From the NCBI RefSeq assembly GCF_040807025.1, contig NC_090942.1:76675987-76739986 (forward strand): a stretch of DNA of 64,000 bases, in the 5' to 3' direction. Below, piece by piece: positions 19,871 to 33,480 of the stretch (position 1 is its first letter; every line of letters begins with the position of its first letter). Under the pieces are notes generated by a model, which saw only the letters and a program-made list of their open reading frames with translations, was not told the origin of the DNA and did not search any database. The DNA comes from Struthio camelus (lineage: Eukaryota; Chordata; Aves; Struthioniformes; Struthionidae). The position numbers and the translations under genes were made by a program.

Positions 19871-22800
19871 CACACGGCATGGCCCCTGAAGAACACCGCT
19901 TTCTATCCTTTCTGCTTTATTATCCCAAATGAGATAACTCTGAACATACCCACAGTCTATATAAATGCCTGCTCATTTTTTTAGACCTACTGAACTCGTG
20001 GTCTTGGCAAGCTCCTGCAGCAGCAAATCCCACTCTCGCAACGCACTGCCGGATGCATCCCCACTCTGACTTTCCTCCAGTGATGCACTGCTCATTTCTG
20101 AAATCAAACCAAACATCCCCATTTTCCATCTATTGATCTGGACTTTCTCATGCCAATCTCCTTTGGGCTGTGCTCTCTCCTCTCTGTATCCCTCCATCAG
20201 TCAGTACAACCTGTATTAATATCCTCTTCCACCTCCAGGTCAGCCTTTGCAGGAGACTTTCCCATGATCTTGAACAGGAGTCTCTGTGGCCCTTGGTGCA
20301 GAAAACTTTCTGCTCTATGAGGCATCCCTTTACCACCTTGCCTGCTGGCTCTCTGGGACTGCAGATGTGGTATAAACTATTCTGTAGCCTGGGCAAAGGG
20401 AGTCGCGCTACAGATACAACCGTGCTGAAAACACGAGCCATGTTACTAATGAGATTTGGTCTTGCTGCAGTGATCTGGGCCAAGACCTGTGGCAGGGACC
20501 TCCGCCAGGGTCTGGCAGCTCCTGCCACCAGCCTTTGTTTCACCCAGCGAGGCCAGACCTCCCCCCTCGGCTTCCCGGCTTCCCCCATCCCTCTGAACGG
20601 CTTTCTGCCACAATTAGGCCATTGACCTCTCCGTGCCAGGACTGCCAACGCAGCAACATGAGGCCTTGTTTACACCAGAGACCTTGTTTACAGTAGAAAA
20701 ATGTAGCCCAAGAATCAATGGTTGCATGCTATCGTGTAGATGTAGCAGTGAGTTTGCTCTTTATGGTGCCTGTGGATGCAAAAGCAGAAACCAGTGTATG
20801 AGAGGGGTTTTAGGAGCAATTACAGCCCTCAGAGAAACAAGCCAAAAAAAAAAAAAAAATCTAGCATTGACATGGGTGTTGTGGCACTTCAGGAGCAATG
20901 GAAAGGAGAGTTCATCTGGTGGCCTCACAAAACCCGACCATTTAAGCGTACCCAGTTGGGCTTTGTGCTACACAGCCTGGCAGCGGCCAAGGCTACCAGG
21001 GAGCAGATGGAAAATACTGCTGCCGCGACAGAGAACGCTGTAAACCCTCTTGTCACCCATTTATTGATTCATGAGACACAAGGTTGTTTCTCCTTTTGCC
21101 TTGTAGTTTCAGCTCAAGGTTTGATATCCCCGGAGCAGTGGATGTCCAAGGGCATGACTCCTCGTGACTGTGTCTATGTCAAGCGGCCCGTGCTGGCATT
21201 AGGCAGATGACAAACAGTCAGAGACAGCACTGCCATCATTTTAAGGCTGGGTGAACACACCACAGCTGGAATAGTACTGAAAATTGGCATATTATGTGCT
21301 CTGCACATTCAATTGTACTATAGACAGCAGTGCCGACAGGCCTGCTTGCTATTCAAGTTATTCAACACATCCCATTATATGACCCCGTTTTCAGTCAACT
21401 GAAACTTTGCTAAACAGTTTGAGGTGATTTTTTCCATGCTGGATGCCTGCCTCAGACTGACTTTTCTTGAAGGCAAAAATTCAGCCAAACTGGTTCGGCA
21501 ATTTCCTAGCAAAAAGCTCAAGAGACAGGGTCAGAAAAAGCTCTTTTTTCACCACGCTAAACGTTTCTGGTGACCTTTTTGCTGAACACCTCTAGCACGC
21601 CCTGGCTTTGGAGCTTGAATCTTTCCATCGCATCCCCAGTGGAAATCTCGCTTGCGCCTGGCCGCGGCACCTCCTTGCTGCTGTCGGTCCCTCCGTGGCC
21701 CGAAGCACCTGGCTCCTCTGCGGTGCATCACCATGTTGCAGCCCTGCTGATGAGCCATGTGGCCCTCGATACGCTGTGACGCCATGGGACTCCTACCTGT
21801 TCCTGATATTAAAAAGCTACATCCAGAAGGTTGTATTTAAAATGATTACAGCTGCACAGTCAAAATTGCAGCAGTTCAGAAGTGCTGGGATCGAAGTGAC
21901 CTGTGCAAATGCAATTCACCTTCTGAAACTGGTTTGAAAGAGATATCTATTGCTACTTTTCTCGTGCCAGGCAGGTGGCCTTCCCATCTGAAGCTTCAAG
22001 TAGTTTTAGTCGCAACCTATTGATAGCCCACAGTCTTTTGTTGCCTTTTTTTTTTAATATAGATTGAACAGGAGGTGTTTGATATCAGTTGAGGTTTCAC
22101 AAGTGTTACTGTTGCCATGCATCCTAAAGGCAATACCGATGTGTCCCAAAAGCAATACTGTTTCGCGCAGCTTGTGCAGCAATGCCGTGAAAGAGCGGCT
22201 TAGGGCTGAGACCCAAGTTTTGCCATTGGCCCATCAGCATTTCTGGGGATGTCTGTGAATGCACAGGCTTGTGCAGAAGAGGCCCGGCACTGTGATGTAC
22301 TGCATCACGTGATGGCAGAGGCTATTCAGTGAGTTTTTGGCCACAACGCCTGACCCTATTATAATCTCCTGATACGCCAGTCTCTCCGTATCGTCTGATC
22401 ATTGCCTGTGTCACCACCCTTGTCAACTAATATTTATTTTTAAAGTATGTTAAGAGCTTTCAGAGTAACAGTGTTAGATGAGCAGGCAACAAAAGTTCCT
22501 ACTGCCTAATATTTCTGATACACTGTTACTACTTCCCCTACGTGCAAAGGACCTATGTGCAAAGGAAGGAATCTTATTGCTGAGGCGCTTGCCCAGGCTC
22601 AGGTGGTTCCCAGGTCTTCCACAGACTTTCCAAGTGACCTTGAACAGGTTTGGGCCCAGCTCAATGGGCCTATTTAGGTGTGAACTTCCTGTTGAAATTA
22701 GCTGGCGATAAGCACCTGAATAGTCCCCCGGTTCTGCAGCACAGAGGGTCCTCGGCCAAAGTCTAACCTTGCAGAAGCCAATAGCGCTGTGCCTCAGTCC

Positions 22801-24427
22801 CTCGTCTGAAAACAGCAGAACAAGCGCCTCTTGGTCTTCCCAGGGACAGCCTATCTCAGGCTGTTGGATAATCTTATGACGACGATGCGCCTCACAGTGT
22901 CGCAGCGACGCACGAGAGCTGCCCCCATGCCCTGCTCTGCCCCAGCTCCCCATCCCGCAGCTCCCTGGGCACGCATTTCCCAGCGGTGGATGGGCTCAGG
23001 ACGCTCTTCCAGCCAGCCCCTAAACCGTCGGCTGTGCGGGGCTCTGCTTTGAGGTGTCTCCAGCCCTCGTTGCTCTGTGGAGCACGGTTGCACCGGCGCG
23101 TGCTCTCCTTCCTCCTTTCCTTTCCCTCATTTCCTGGGCAGGCTCTGCCTCTGCCTGCACACCGGGGGCCCTGTGCATACCGGGGGCTGCAGACCGCAGC
23201 CTATCGCTCGGCTCCTCTTGCACCGTGGGGCTTTCTGCAATAGGAGGAAAGGGCACCGGCAACAAGGGGAGCTCTGCTGAGGGACTAGCCCACGACCACA
23301 GGATGAGTTTTTCCAAGGAGGAAGGACCATCTCTCCCCTGCCGCAGCTGCTCTCAGTGCCCAAAGCACGTGTGCGCGTGCCTTCGCTAAGTGAAAAGCCC
23401 CGAAGGGAGCACTCCAAGGCACTCACTTCTCCCCCTGCAGAAAGCCTGGGAGAAGATAAATTAACTGGCATGCTCTCAGATACTGATGTACTCAGGTTCG
23501 GACAGACCATTAGTAAATATAGTGGAAACACATGGATAGCGCGAGCACAGATTAACTACAACAGGACAGGATGAGGCCCTATTCTGACACAAGTCCTAAG
23601 GAATAGGTAATAGCAGATAAGTGCTAATAAAGGCGCAGGGAGGAGGGAGTGAGGGAACAAGACAGTTGCAATATCTGCATCTTTGAATCCGCTGTGTTTA
23701 TTAGATTAAACTTTCAGCCTTGTTTCATTAATACAGTTTTCTTTTTATTTAGTATACAACCCCATGTATCTCGTGGTTATTACCCTGGGGTGCCCAAGGG
23801 ATTTGTGCAGGTGAGCAGCTTAACTCTCCTAGGTGTAGTCAATTTTGTGGGTAACACTGACGTGAAGTGAGCAGAGTTTGCAGCTAATTAAAACGCTAAA
23901 CTTTAAAATCAGTTTTGCTAATTACTAATATTTAGCAGCACCATTTTGACTGCAATTTCCACGTTCCACGGGGATTTGAACCCTGTTAATTTCCCACTAA
24001 CTCTCCCGGCACCATTTAGCATATCAAAATGACCATGAAATTGAAAATCTTTAGTCATTTTACTTCTCTAGGAATTCATTCTGGCAGTAAGAGGGAAAAT
24101 ATTCAGTACAGGAAAAATATGACCAGATGCGGGCCCTTTCCCCTTTTCTCCTGCAAAGGGCGATGGCATAATCCTGCCTGACCCAGAGGAGGAGTGCAGG
24201 AGCTGCTCCGGGGGCAAGCCGAGCTCACCGCGCCAGGAGCAGGGTGCCTGGAGCCGCCTTTCCCGTACAAACAACGTGAGGTGAGCCCTGAGCTCACGCT
24301 AAACAGCATTCGCTTGGTCACAGAATGAGTCAATATCTGTCAAAATCAGAAGCCTGATCTTTTAACTCCTGCTCTTGGCACCGGGCGCTAAAACATAGCT
24401 GCTCCTATGCAGTGTCACACACCAAAC
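19871..24427. other. Intergenic spacer between CR1 and MIR copies
   Basis: No gene is recognised. Frames such as 20776-21210 (plus, 144 codons) and 20148-20648 (minus, 166 codons) match no family I know. An A run at 20848-20862 may mark an old retroposed fragment. 22785-22815 reads like the GCCTCAGT...CTGAAAA part of a MIR but is too short to call. 23020-23400 is mildly GC-rich. Confidence 0.35.
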
Positions 24428-24512
24428 GGCTGGCTGAATTAGTGCTAGAGCCCAAGTGTGCTGTTTCCCAAGCTCCTGCTCTGCCTAATAGACCACGCTC
24501 CTTGCTCCTGTA
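24428..24512 (-). mobile_element. MIR/CORE-SINE fragment, antisense
   Basis: The block reads as the reverse complement of the MIR 5' tRNA-related and core region. It contains GCTAGAGCCCAAGTGTGCTG, then CTCCTGCTCTG, then TAGACCACGCTCC, as in antisense MIR copies of turtles and crocodilians. No function is implied. Confidence 0.6.
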
Positions 24513-25229
24513 AGGCAGAAATGTCCTTTAAAAAGGACAAAAAGAGAGGGGGAACATAAAGAGTCTTGTGTTCAGAATAAGGCAGAGTGCATTTGCAGCA
24601 CTGCCACATAATCACAGCAATCCAAACACACACATAACATCAGTGAGTGAATTTGCAAGAAAAATTGCTCAGTTATTCAGCAATAAAATCTCTAAATCAG
24701 CCTCCGACAGTCACTCAGAAAAACTACATAAACATTCAATATAAGAACAATGAAAAATACATCAGCTGTTATTTTCTTCTTAACTGGAAAGGGAGGCTTC
24801 ACGTCCCTTCAGTAAACGTATGTCTACCCTGATCAATACTACCTCTTATTCAATAGCTACTTCAGCTGTTTGAGTTCATTCCTGTTGCTTGGGTCTTAGC
24901 CACCTAGCCATTGTGATGGCTTTGTTCTAGATACTTCAATTAAACTTAATTCTGGGTCTTTCTCAGGAGCACTGGATGGCGTTTCCTGGCCGTCTATCCT
25001 ACACACAGCATCCCGCACCTGGTCCTCCAAAAGCCCTCCCTTGCAGCCCCTCGCCCTCTCCCTTTCCGCACGAGGGAGCATCAAAAATACTTACTGCCCT
25101 GTCGGTGCCGCTACCTCACTTGCCGACCATGGGCACGTCAGGAAACCTTTCCCTTCTGAAGCCAGCCGTTCGTTAGACCCACGAAACTACCTTGATCCCG
25201 GTGGGATGAGCCTAGCAGGAAGAATTTGT

Positions 25230-25395
25230 GCTTCGGTGTTTGTTTTCCCCATTTGTAAACTGAGCGTCATAATACTTGCCTAGATCAAAGGGGTTACGGC
25301 GAGAATTAAATAATTAATGTATGTAAAGCACTTTGAAAGATGAAAGATGCTATATAAGTACAAAGTATTAACTACAAAAAAAAAAAAAAAAAAAA
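25230..25395 (+). mobile_element. MIR/CORE-SINE 3' half with A tail
   Basis: The order of TTTTCCCCATTTGTAAAC, CATAATACTTGCCTA, TGTAAAGCACTTTGAAAGAT and GCTATATAAGTACAAAGTA is that of the MIR core and 3' end in amniotes. A run of 20 A follows at 25376-25395. Its good preservation is one reason for favouring a slowly evolving sauropsid. Confidence 0.75.
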
Positions 25396-25899
25396 GCCTG
25401 GTTACTAATGTAACTCTCCAGTTTATTCTGTAAGAAATGCATGAAGCCTAAATAATTGCCACTAGCAAATTAAGAGTTAGATTATGCCAAGCCTTGAAAC
25501 AGCTGTGCCGGGTAGCAAGGATTCGTGCCTCCTTCTGCGGCTGAGCTAGGGCGCCTGTCTGAGCAAGAAAGCGTGGGAACTGCACCCGCAGCAGGAGTTT
25601 GGAGGAGAAGGGACTTCCTGGGTCACCAGGTGATTTCAAGCAGCCACATCAAATGGTGTCAGCCAAAAATTGATCACGTACCATCTCAGAGCAAGTTGTG
25701 TTTCCTGCTCGTCCAGAACCTCCCTGCTCCAACAGCTAGAAACCTCCTTCTGATTCCCAAGCTAAATTTACTAATGGCCAATTTGAATCCATTTGCCCTT
25801 GTGCCAACATTGTTTTCAGTTTAACACAAGATATTTATAGAGCCATCATGTACGCTCCAACCTTTAATTTTGTTAGGCTGAATCCCGTTTAGTTTCCTG

Positions 25900-26330
25900 C
25901 TGTTAAGCAGGGTCTCCAACCTACCACCAAGCACCTACCAAGGCTTAGTTACGCTTGCTCCAGTCTCAATTCATCTTTCTCAAGTCCGGGTGAATAAAGC
26001 TGGATGCAGCCTCCTCATGGGGTCTCACCAGTAGTTGTTCTCTGTCATTAGTACATTTTAGGCCCTATTAGAAATGCATGATACAACCTTGATCGCATTT
26101 ACCTTTTTTCATGGCCGCGTCACACTGCCATTCCCTAGTAATCCTGTGATCACCTAATACACTTGGGTCTTTCACTGACCTTTTTTTTCCCCCCTCCCCA
26201 GAGAAATCCTTACGCTTAAGCCTTACGTGCCAAACCTTGCATTTGGCACAAATGAGTTTCATCCCATCCCTATTGTTCCCATCCTCAGGGTCACACAGCT
26301 CTTCCTGTTTGATAGACTGGAGCCTCTTGT
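25900..26330 (-). mobile_element. CR1/L3-type LINE 3' fragment, antisense
   Basis: Read on the minus strand, the block passes through GTGATCACAGGATTACTAGG, then GGCAGTGTGACGCGGCCATG, then GCGATCAAGGTTGTATCATG. Next comes a degenerate GAGACCCCATGAGGAGGCTG part, and then GACTTGAGAAAGATGAATTG. That order matches the RT C-terminal and 3' part of CR1 elements. A 97-codon minus-strand frame at 26068-26361 is a remnant of this element, not a gene. Confidence 0.7.
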
Positions 26331-29300
26331 GTACTGACAAGCACTCCCATTTTTGTGTCATCAGGAAATTTCATGATGCGCTCCTCCCTCTTTTGTGTGA
26401 CAGGCAAATATTAACTAAAATCAGTCCTCAAATAACTCCACCAGCAACTGTCTTTCAGATACCCTGTGAGCACATCTTCCTTTCATCTCCCGTACTGCTA
26501 TATCTTACCTACCTTGCAGGGTTGATTGAGATTCTTCTAAAATGAAAGATAACGCAATTTTGTAGGGTTTGCCGGACTGAAGCAGTGTTTTAAAAGAGGT
26601 CGCATTCCCCTGGGGACGTTGCAAAAGAGAGTCAGAGGTTGCGAAGCACTGACATTTCATAACAGCGCTAAGACAAGAAAATATAATGCTCAGAGAAACA
26701 TTGGGTGGGAGGGAATGCTCCTCAGCGTTTAGTGGAGCCCGTGCAGTAATTTCAGTGGTGCAGAATACCCTGTGTCCTTAAGAAGCCTTTCAAATAAAAG
26801 GTCACGGGTCTGAGAAAACTGAAAAACGACAGCTCAGAGGAAGGAACCACCGATGCTGTTATTGCTGATCTGCACATATAGGGAGGGAAACACAGTCCAA
26901 GGAGAGGCAGCGTGCAGAGATGCTGGCTCGAGTCTCAGGCCTCTGTTTTGTCTATGATAAAGAGTATGCAGCTTTGGTCTTTGAGAAGATGATTTATAGA
27001 TGATTTACAACAATGCAGCAATGCAGGAGGGAAGTGCATACCGATTTCTGGGAGTAACCAGGTCCTTGTGAGACAGCAGATTACTGCACAGCATGTAGGC
27101 AACTCTGTCGTTGCTAGGACAAACTCAGGAGAAGGTGAAAAGAAATTAACCCTGATACGCTCAGCTCTCCCGTCTCCAGGTAAAATCATGGGCTCAATTT
27201 TCAAACCATTCAAGAGCTAGGGAGAAACTCTGGCCACACTGAAGTCAGCAACACACTTTTGTTAGGCTCAAGACGTCAGCTCAAAGTCTCAGGTGCTCAC
27301 TGCTCCAAATGCAAATCTCTGAGAAAAGCCAGCACTTAGCATGGGGCCTGATCTAAGGAAAGTAAGACCTGTTTTCCATGGAAGACTGAAAGCTCTTTGG
27401 CAAATCCTAGCCAGGAGCCCGAGACCCTCATAGCCTGAACCTCTCAGGCAGACAATGCCTTCTCAAAACGCCCCAATATGTATTTCAGGCAACTGCAGTG
27501 CCTCTGAGTACATTAGTCCTTGAAGTGCAGTCGGAGCTGTGAATAACTCAGACTACCCAGATGCCAACATGAGACCTCGAGCCAGCTGCAGAGACAAAGC
27601 CCCAAGTGTCTGGAAATGCCAGCAAGTCCTGAAAAATGAGATATATATGCATATGCACCACAAAATTTGTCTGGATCTTTGGCGAGAGCACCTTATTAGA
27701 GCTGCTGGTAGTGTTACCACTCAGAAGCCCTCTCTTCATGCGTCTCTTGAAAAAGGGCCTTTCTAGTTTTATCACAAAGCGCTGACTGCACGGGACAAGC
27801 TGAGCACGCTTGGCACCTGCTGCCATGAAGGCGAGCGCCTCGGCTCCTGCGCTAATTGATCTCCCCTTCCCACCTGTGAGTCCCACGGGTGCAGTCGAAG
27901 CTGGGGATCAGAGCTGAGCGAGAGTGAAGCCGGCTCACAGGTGGGTTTCGGCATCACCTCTCTGCTGGAGAGGATTTCTTGCCATCCATCCTGCCCTCTC
28001 TGGGAAACCTCAGCTTCGCATTTGTGGGGCTGAGAAACCAGAGTGCTGAGCAGTGAAGCCATGCCTAGCTTTTCTCGAAGCTGCCTCTTCTTCAGCCTCT
28101 CCTCACCTTGCTCCAAGGTAGACTCGGAGTCCTACCTCCTAAGCTCCTACTCCTGGAGGCACGCGAGCATATCAGTTCCTTGGCCTCAGTTAAAATAACA
28201 ATGAAAATCCAAATTTCTGCTAGAAAGTAAACCAGCGGTAAGCAAACGCTGACACAGTCTTTTTAACGCAGCAGCAGGCGCTGCCACGCTTGCCTCCATC
28301 TGGAGAGGGGTGCCCCATGCCAGAGGCAGTTTCTGGTGTTCCTGGTCTGCAACGTGGCACCAACATCACGTCAGCCTCAGCTGCCTCGGTTCAGAGGAAG
28401 AGGTTGCGGGGCCCTTCACCAGGCTCCTCATCCACTTGTGCACCCAGGGAGCAGGTGCCACCAAATGTGCCTCTTCGCTCCCCCATAGCGGGTGACGTGT
28501 GTCTGGGAGACCAGGGTGCCACGTGCTCCCTGAGCATCACGGTCACCTGGGAAAGGCGAGACCGGCGCCTTTAAATGGAAACGATTTGTACAGTGGGATG
28601 AGTAAAACAGGCAAGAATGCAATAGATTCGTATCAGGCCGTGAGTGACAGATATGGCTGTAGCGTTGCTTCTTCCTTTCTCTCGCAAGGCCAGTTTCCGT
28701 CATTTCTTCCCTGTCATTAATGCAGAGTTGGAGCAGGAGGCATCGTCCTTTCCCTTGATACCCATCACCCCTGAGTCCGAACGTAAAGCCGCACATGGGT
28801 TTAGTTACACTTCTGCACGTTGTCTAATACAGGAGCTTGAGCCTGGGTGCGTGCATGTGCGTGCGTGCATGTACGTGCATCCCTGTGAGCACATATACGG
28901 GATAGGCCTAATCCATTATCCTCGGGAAGGAAATGAATAAGAGGATTTGCCTGTGTTTAACCAAGTAATAATTAACACCTGGTGAGAAGGTCTAATGGCC
29001 AGAGCATCTTGTTAATGTATTTTGACAGATGATATCCTCTACAAATACACTTTGAAGAAAGAGGAGAGGGTGCTTTGGTGCTCCCGCTTTGGAGAGGGTG
29101 CAGAGAGTGTTTTGTAAATGAGCCTTCCCTCATTTTGAAACTCCTTAACTCTACCTAGTGGGATGCAAAAATTCCAGGTTGATGTAAAGTGTTTGCCAGA
29201 GGATGCAAATGTGCATAGAAAGCAGTGACGGTGAGCTTTACCTAATGTCTCGTTGTCCTGCAGCTTCTTGCCGATTTTGTGGGAATGGCTGTCGTAGCCC

Positions 29301-29894
29301 CTAAGGATCCCGCTCCAGGCCTCGTACAGAAATGAAATAAATAAAATGTGATTTCCATCCCAAAGAAGCTTCAATAACAGTAGAAGGCATAATAGAAGCA
29401 GTGAGATCATTATGGGCAACTTAACTACTGGCAAGTTTTCTGTAAGCACCCGAGCAGCGAAGCTCTGACGTGCAGAGCTTGCCCTGCAGCCAGGGCCACC
29501 ACAAGCTCCCAGGACATCACCTGGATTGAGTGAGCCCGAGCTGGAGCTGAGGGGCTCCAGGCACAGGGCACCTAACGAAGCTTTGCAAAGAGCAAAGATT
29601 TAGGGATCGAAACTGGTGTAGCACAGATATTGTGGAGGCTGCAAGAAGATAGGAGGTCTTCGTAATCTGAAAAAAAGATCTGATTTCTTTCACGTGCACA
29701 GATTTGCTTCTTGGTCAGACCGGTGAGAGTAAGGCCTGTTGTTAAACGCACAGCCTGAGAGTGGTGTAACCTCACGTAAAACAACTGCCGGGCTACTGCT
29801 TGTCACTTCTGCTACCCCGTCCAGCTAAGCTGTAGTGCTGCACGCCTTAGTCATGTTCCTGGTAACACCAAAAGGGTGTATGCAGTACACACAG
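26331..29894. other. Intergenic spacer
   Basis: No gene is recognised. 27213-27250 contains CCACACTGAAGTCAG, a piece of the short palindromic amniote repeats seen elsewhere in the window. A GTGCGTGCATGT-type stretch lies at 28850-28885. Short frames on both strands lack recognisable motifs. Confidence 0.35.
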
Positions 29895-29970
29895 GGAATA
29901 ATTTAAGTCGGATGGGACCCCTGGAGCTCATCTGGTCCAATCCAGCGCTCACAGCAGGGCCAACAGACAC
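29895..29970 (-). mobile_element. CR1 LINE 3'-end fragment, antisense
   Basis: The sequence includes ATGGGACCCCTGGAGCTCAT and then CTGGTCCAATCC. It closely follows the antisense CR1 3' signature of sauropsids (GGAAGGGACCTCTGGAGATC, then TCTAGTCCAACC). Confidence 0.65.
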
Positions 29971-32900
29971 ACAAAGACGCGAACTGGCCACGAGAGAGTA
30001 TGTTGAAAACAAGCCTCACCTCCGGCTGACCCTGAACTTTAAAAATGTCCGTGTCAGAAGCCAGTCTGAATCGTGTGTGTCAGACCCATCTCTAATTGGC
30101 CCTGTCTTTTATGTAATTGCACTTTCAAGAGCTAGATATTATTGTTATCTACTGTCCGTGGACATCAGTCTTCAGTGGCCGGCTTTAAATCTTTGCTTTT
30201 AGGGAGAATCTCTAAATAGGGAACTCTTATTTTCCTGGGGGAGAAGGGCACTGTTTAATTATTATTGGGTGTGCCTAACTCTGGCTGCTCAGCGGCACCT
30301 ACCACCAGCGTACTTTGGTCTCACCTCACCAGGTTGCAAGCCACCTGGGCTAATAGGTGCCGCTGCCCTCGGTTGCCACTCACTGCTGATGCTTGTGAGA
30401 AATAGCTGTACAAACGTGAGTGTGTGTGTGTGTGTATGCGTTAACCTCACCAAACTCCCTTTACTTCCAGCATAAAAATTGCAGGGGAGAAAAGCAGGGA
30501 TTTCTGGAGTTGCATGTAATGCTGCCCATCCCTGTGGTTGCAAGAAGCAGTAGGAAAGACTGTGTCATAGCGAAGCTGCAGCCCAGACCTTACCATTTCC
30601 ATGTTGTGCGTCGTTACGTGCTATTTGACTTGTTGTCATCGTTATCCGGTTTGCACTGCCTTTTGGCAAGGGAAAGGATAGGAGCTGTCAATGTTTTACA
30701 GAGGACGATATCTGGCTATGGAAAAGCTGTGGAAGATGACTCATTTTTGTGTAAAGGACACCAAAATTACAACTGCATGCCACATGGGAGATGGTAGCTG
30801 GGCTTGATTCAAAAAACATCCTCATCCAGGAAGGGTATTCAAGCATACGCTTCATTTAAGAGCATACTTAATCAAGGCCTTTGGGCATAAAACAGTAATG
30901 TTTAGTCTTGTGTTGCCGAGAAAATCCAAGTGACACCCGGAAGATGTATTACTCCAGAAATTCTAGTGTTTTTTGGGTGTCCTCGTTTAATCTTTCAATT
31001 TCTAAAAAAGTAATGCTTTTAATTTCTCCCTGCTAGCCGCTGCTGCAAAGTCCTTCGCAGCTGTTTTACACCCAATTGGTAACGCCAAGCAAGATCAGCA
31101 AATACAGCCTGGTTCAGATCATAATTACGGCAGATCGATCCTGTGCCTGCCCCTCTTCTCCTTCCCCACTAAACTTCCCGGCCCGTAAGCTACGCACATC
31201 CGGCTCGGCAGGGCAGGCAACCCTTTTGCCCGTCTTGTACACGCTGTCTAATCATTTCAAAACAACAACCCCCATCCCCAAATTTTTGCAATGCATTTGC
31301 TCAGACTTTTTTCCCTATGTAACTGCATATTTCTGCAGAGATTAAGTATGGCGTATATGATTTTAAGCATACAGTAAGTGTTGCTTTTTTTTTTTTTTTA
31401 ATTACAAGCGACTGCCTCTATTTAACAGCTGATCAGCATCCATAGAGGTCCCCAGATTGGCCTGGTGAAAGCAGGTCAGCCGTCGGCTCACTGTCACATT
31501 AGTCTCATCACCCCGCGAGCAGCGATGCGGGAGGTGCTGCCCGTGGCCGGCCGCGGGGACGGTCCGGTCCGGTCCGTCCTCTGCCGCGGCCCCCGGGGGA
31601 GGCTGAGTCCTGCCCGGCACAACCGGCCCCTGCGGGAACTGGTGCGTTTTAAGTTTCCCTAGAAAAACCAAAGGCTCCCGGTGGTGCAGCTGCTCCAGGC
31701 TCATGAAAAGGCAAAATCTGGGGCACATTGCCCGTGTTTCATAGCTATGCACCCAAAGCTTTCAGGCCCTACGCAGACGGCGTCCCCTGCGGCAGCCGGG
31801 ACTCCCCCGCCTTAAAGGCTCTGGATACTGGACACACAGCTGGGATTTTCCAAGGGGCCACCGGAGGCTGGGGCCCAGGCGGATTTCCCTGGGAAATATT
31901 GAGATATTCTGCCTGCTGCCCAGAGAGCACGGCCTCGTTTTTAATACTCTGTAAAAGGGTATTTAGGCACCTATCTTCAGAGAGTCTCTCGGTCCCGAGA
32001 GATAAGCAAGGGCCGTTATTGGCTGCAGTGGAAACCCTTGCTCGTTTTAATCGACTTTGAGTTAAACCCTGCTCCTCTTCCCCAGGCAGTCGCTCCCTCC
32101 GAAGCCCGTGCCACTGTCGGCGCAAATAAAGCAGGTAGAAACTGGCCCCTTTCCGAAGACGACGCTCATAAATCCAGCTGCCAGCCTGAATCCAGGTGCT
32201 AAAATCAGGGCCGAAAATGTCCTGGGGGCAAAAATACAGTGAAGATCTGAGGCACAGAAGTAGGCAGGCAGAGGGGGAGGCAGCAAAGGAAAATCTGCCC
32301 CGGAGCGGCGAGACCCTGCCCTGCCGTAACGTTTGTACGCGGCTTTGAGAGCTGGAGGTAAGATACACCACTAAGTGCCAACTGTCGCACGGACAGGGAA
32401 AGAAGTTCACGGTGACAAAACAGCCTTGGTAAGAAGCTACGACAACTCGGTTCAGAAAGCCGCGCTACTAGGGAAGAGTTTTTTTCCATTTCCCCCCTCG
32501 AGTTTTCTTTTCATTTCGCTTTTTTGAACAATCTGTCTTAACCTTCCTCTGCGGATGCCGCGTGAGAGTTGGGCGCACAGAAAGTGTCTGAAATCACTTT
32601 GTTTCTAGTTTTCTTTCTTACGTTGGGTAATATAAATATCCGAAGAGGATATTGCCTAACCCGTAAAACAAAGTGACATCATAATTTATCAATACAGAAG
32701 ACACACTTCGTGGCTGTTACATGCCATAACAAGCTGGAAATAGAGCAGCTTCTCCAAAGGCATTGCCAATACGTCAAAGGACAGCTTTCCTTGATGCTAT
32801 CTCGGCACACCTCAAGCCTCTCCCAGCGCTTCAACATTTGGGTTATTCCCCCTCGAACCGCTTTGCAGCTCTCAGGCACGTTTTTGCTGGCGATTTCCCT

Positions 32901-33480
32901 GACTTCGGATGGCCTCGTCCCGCCTGCCCCGCTCCCCCCCACCCCGCACTCGTCGGAGCGAGCTAAACGCAGGTGCTCAGCAAACGGCCCGTATGGGAGG
33001 CGGACCCGCGCGGGAGCCCCGGTCCTCGCTGCTGAGCCCTAGCCCTAAAGCATGCCCGGCTGCGCTGCTGCAGCTTTTTGTACAAGTCAGGATTCCTTTG
33101 GGCATCCCACAATATTAATTTCAATTTTTCTCCGTGTTAATCACACACTTTTTGTATGCTTAGCCAATTATCCCCCCGCCCCCCCTCCCCCCCCGAAATG
33201 CACCTATACCCGGGTAACGCGATTCGGCAGGTGTATGAAACGCGCCTACCGTGTGCATGGCACCGTATGGGTGCATACGCGTGCTAGGAGCGCACAGAGG
33301 AGCCAGGCACGATGAGCGTGCCCCCGCGTGCTTCATGCACGCACGGACACAGGCGCCGGAGCACCGCTGCGCGCGCCAGCACTCCCCAGCTAGACAGATT
33401 GCCTGTCTGCTGATTACCCTCGCCTCAGCAGTGCAGGCTCCCTGCCTGCTAGCGCCTCTGCACGTCCTACGCACGTGCAA
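29971..33480. other. Intergenic spacer upstream of the SSPN minisatellite
   Basis: No gene is recognised. A (GT)n run lies near 30419-30435 and a T run at 31386-31399. 31510-31640 is a small GC-rich patch. A minus-strand frame of 213 codons at 31769-32410 has no family resemblance. From about 33230 the sequence turns into GTGCATG/GCACGC-rich DNA that leads into the minisatellite. Confidence 0.35.

Noticed and set aside
26068-26361. 97-codon minus-strand frame as a gene
   Set aside because: It overlaps the antisense CR1/L3 fragment and is explained by that element.
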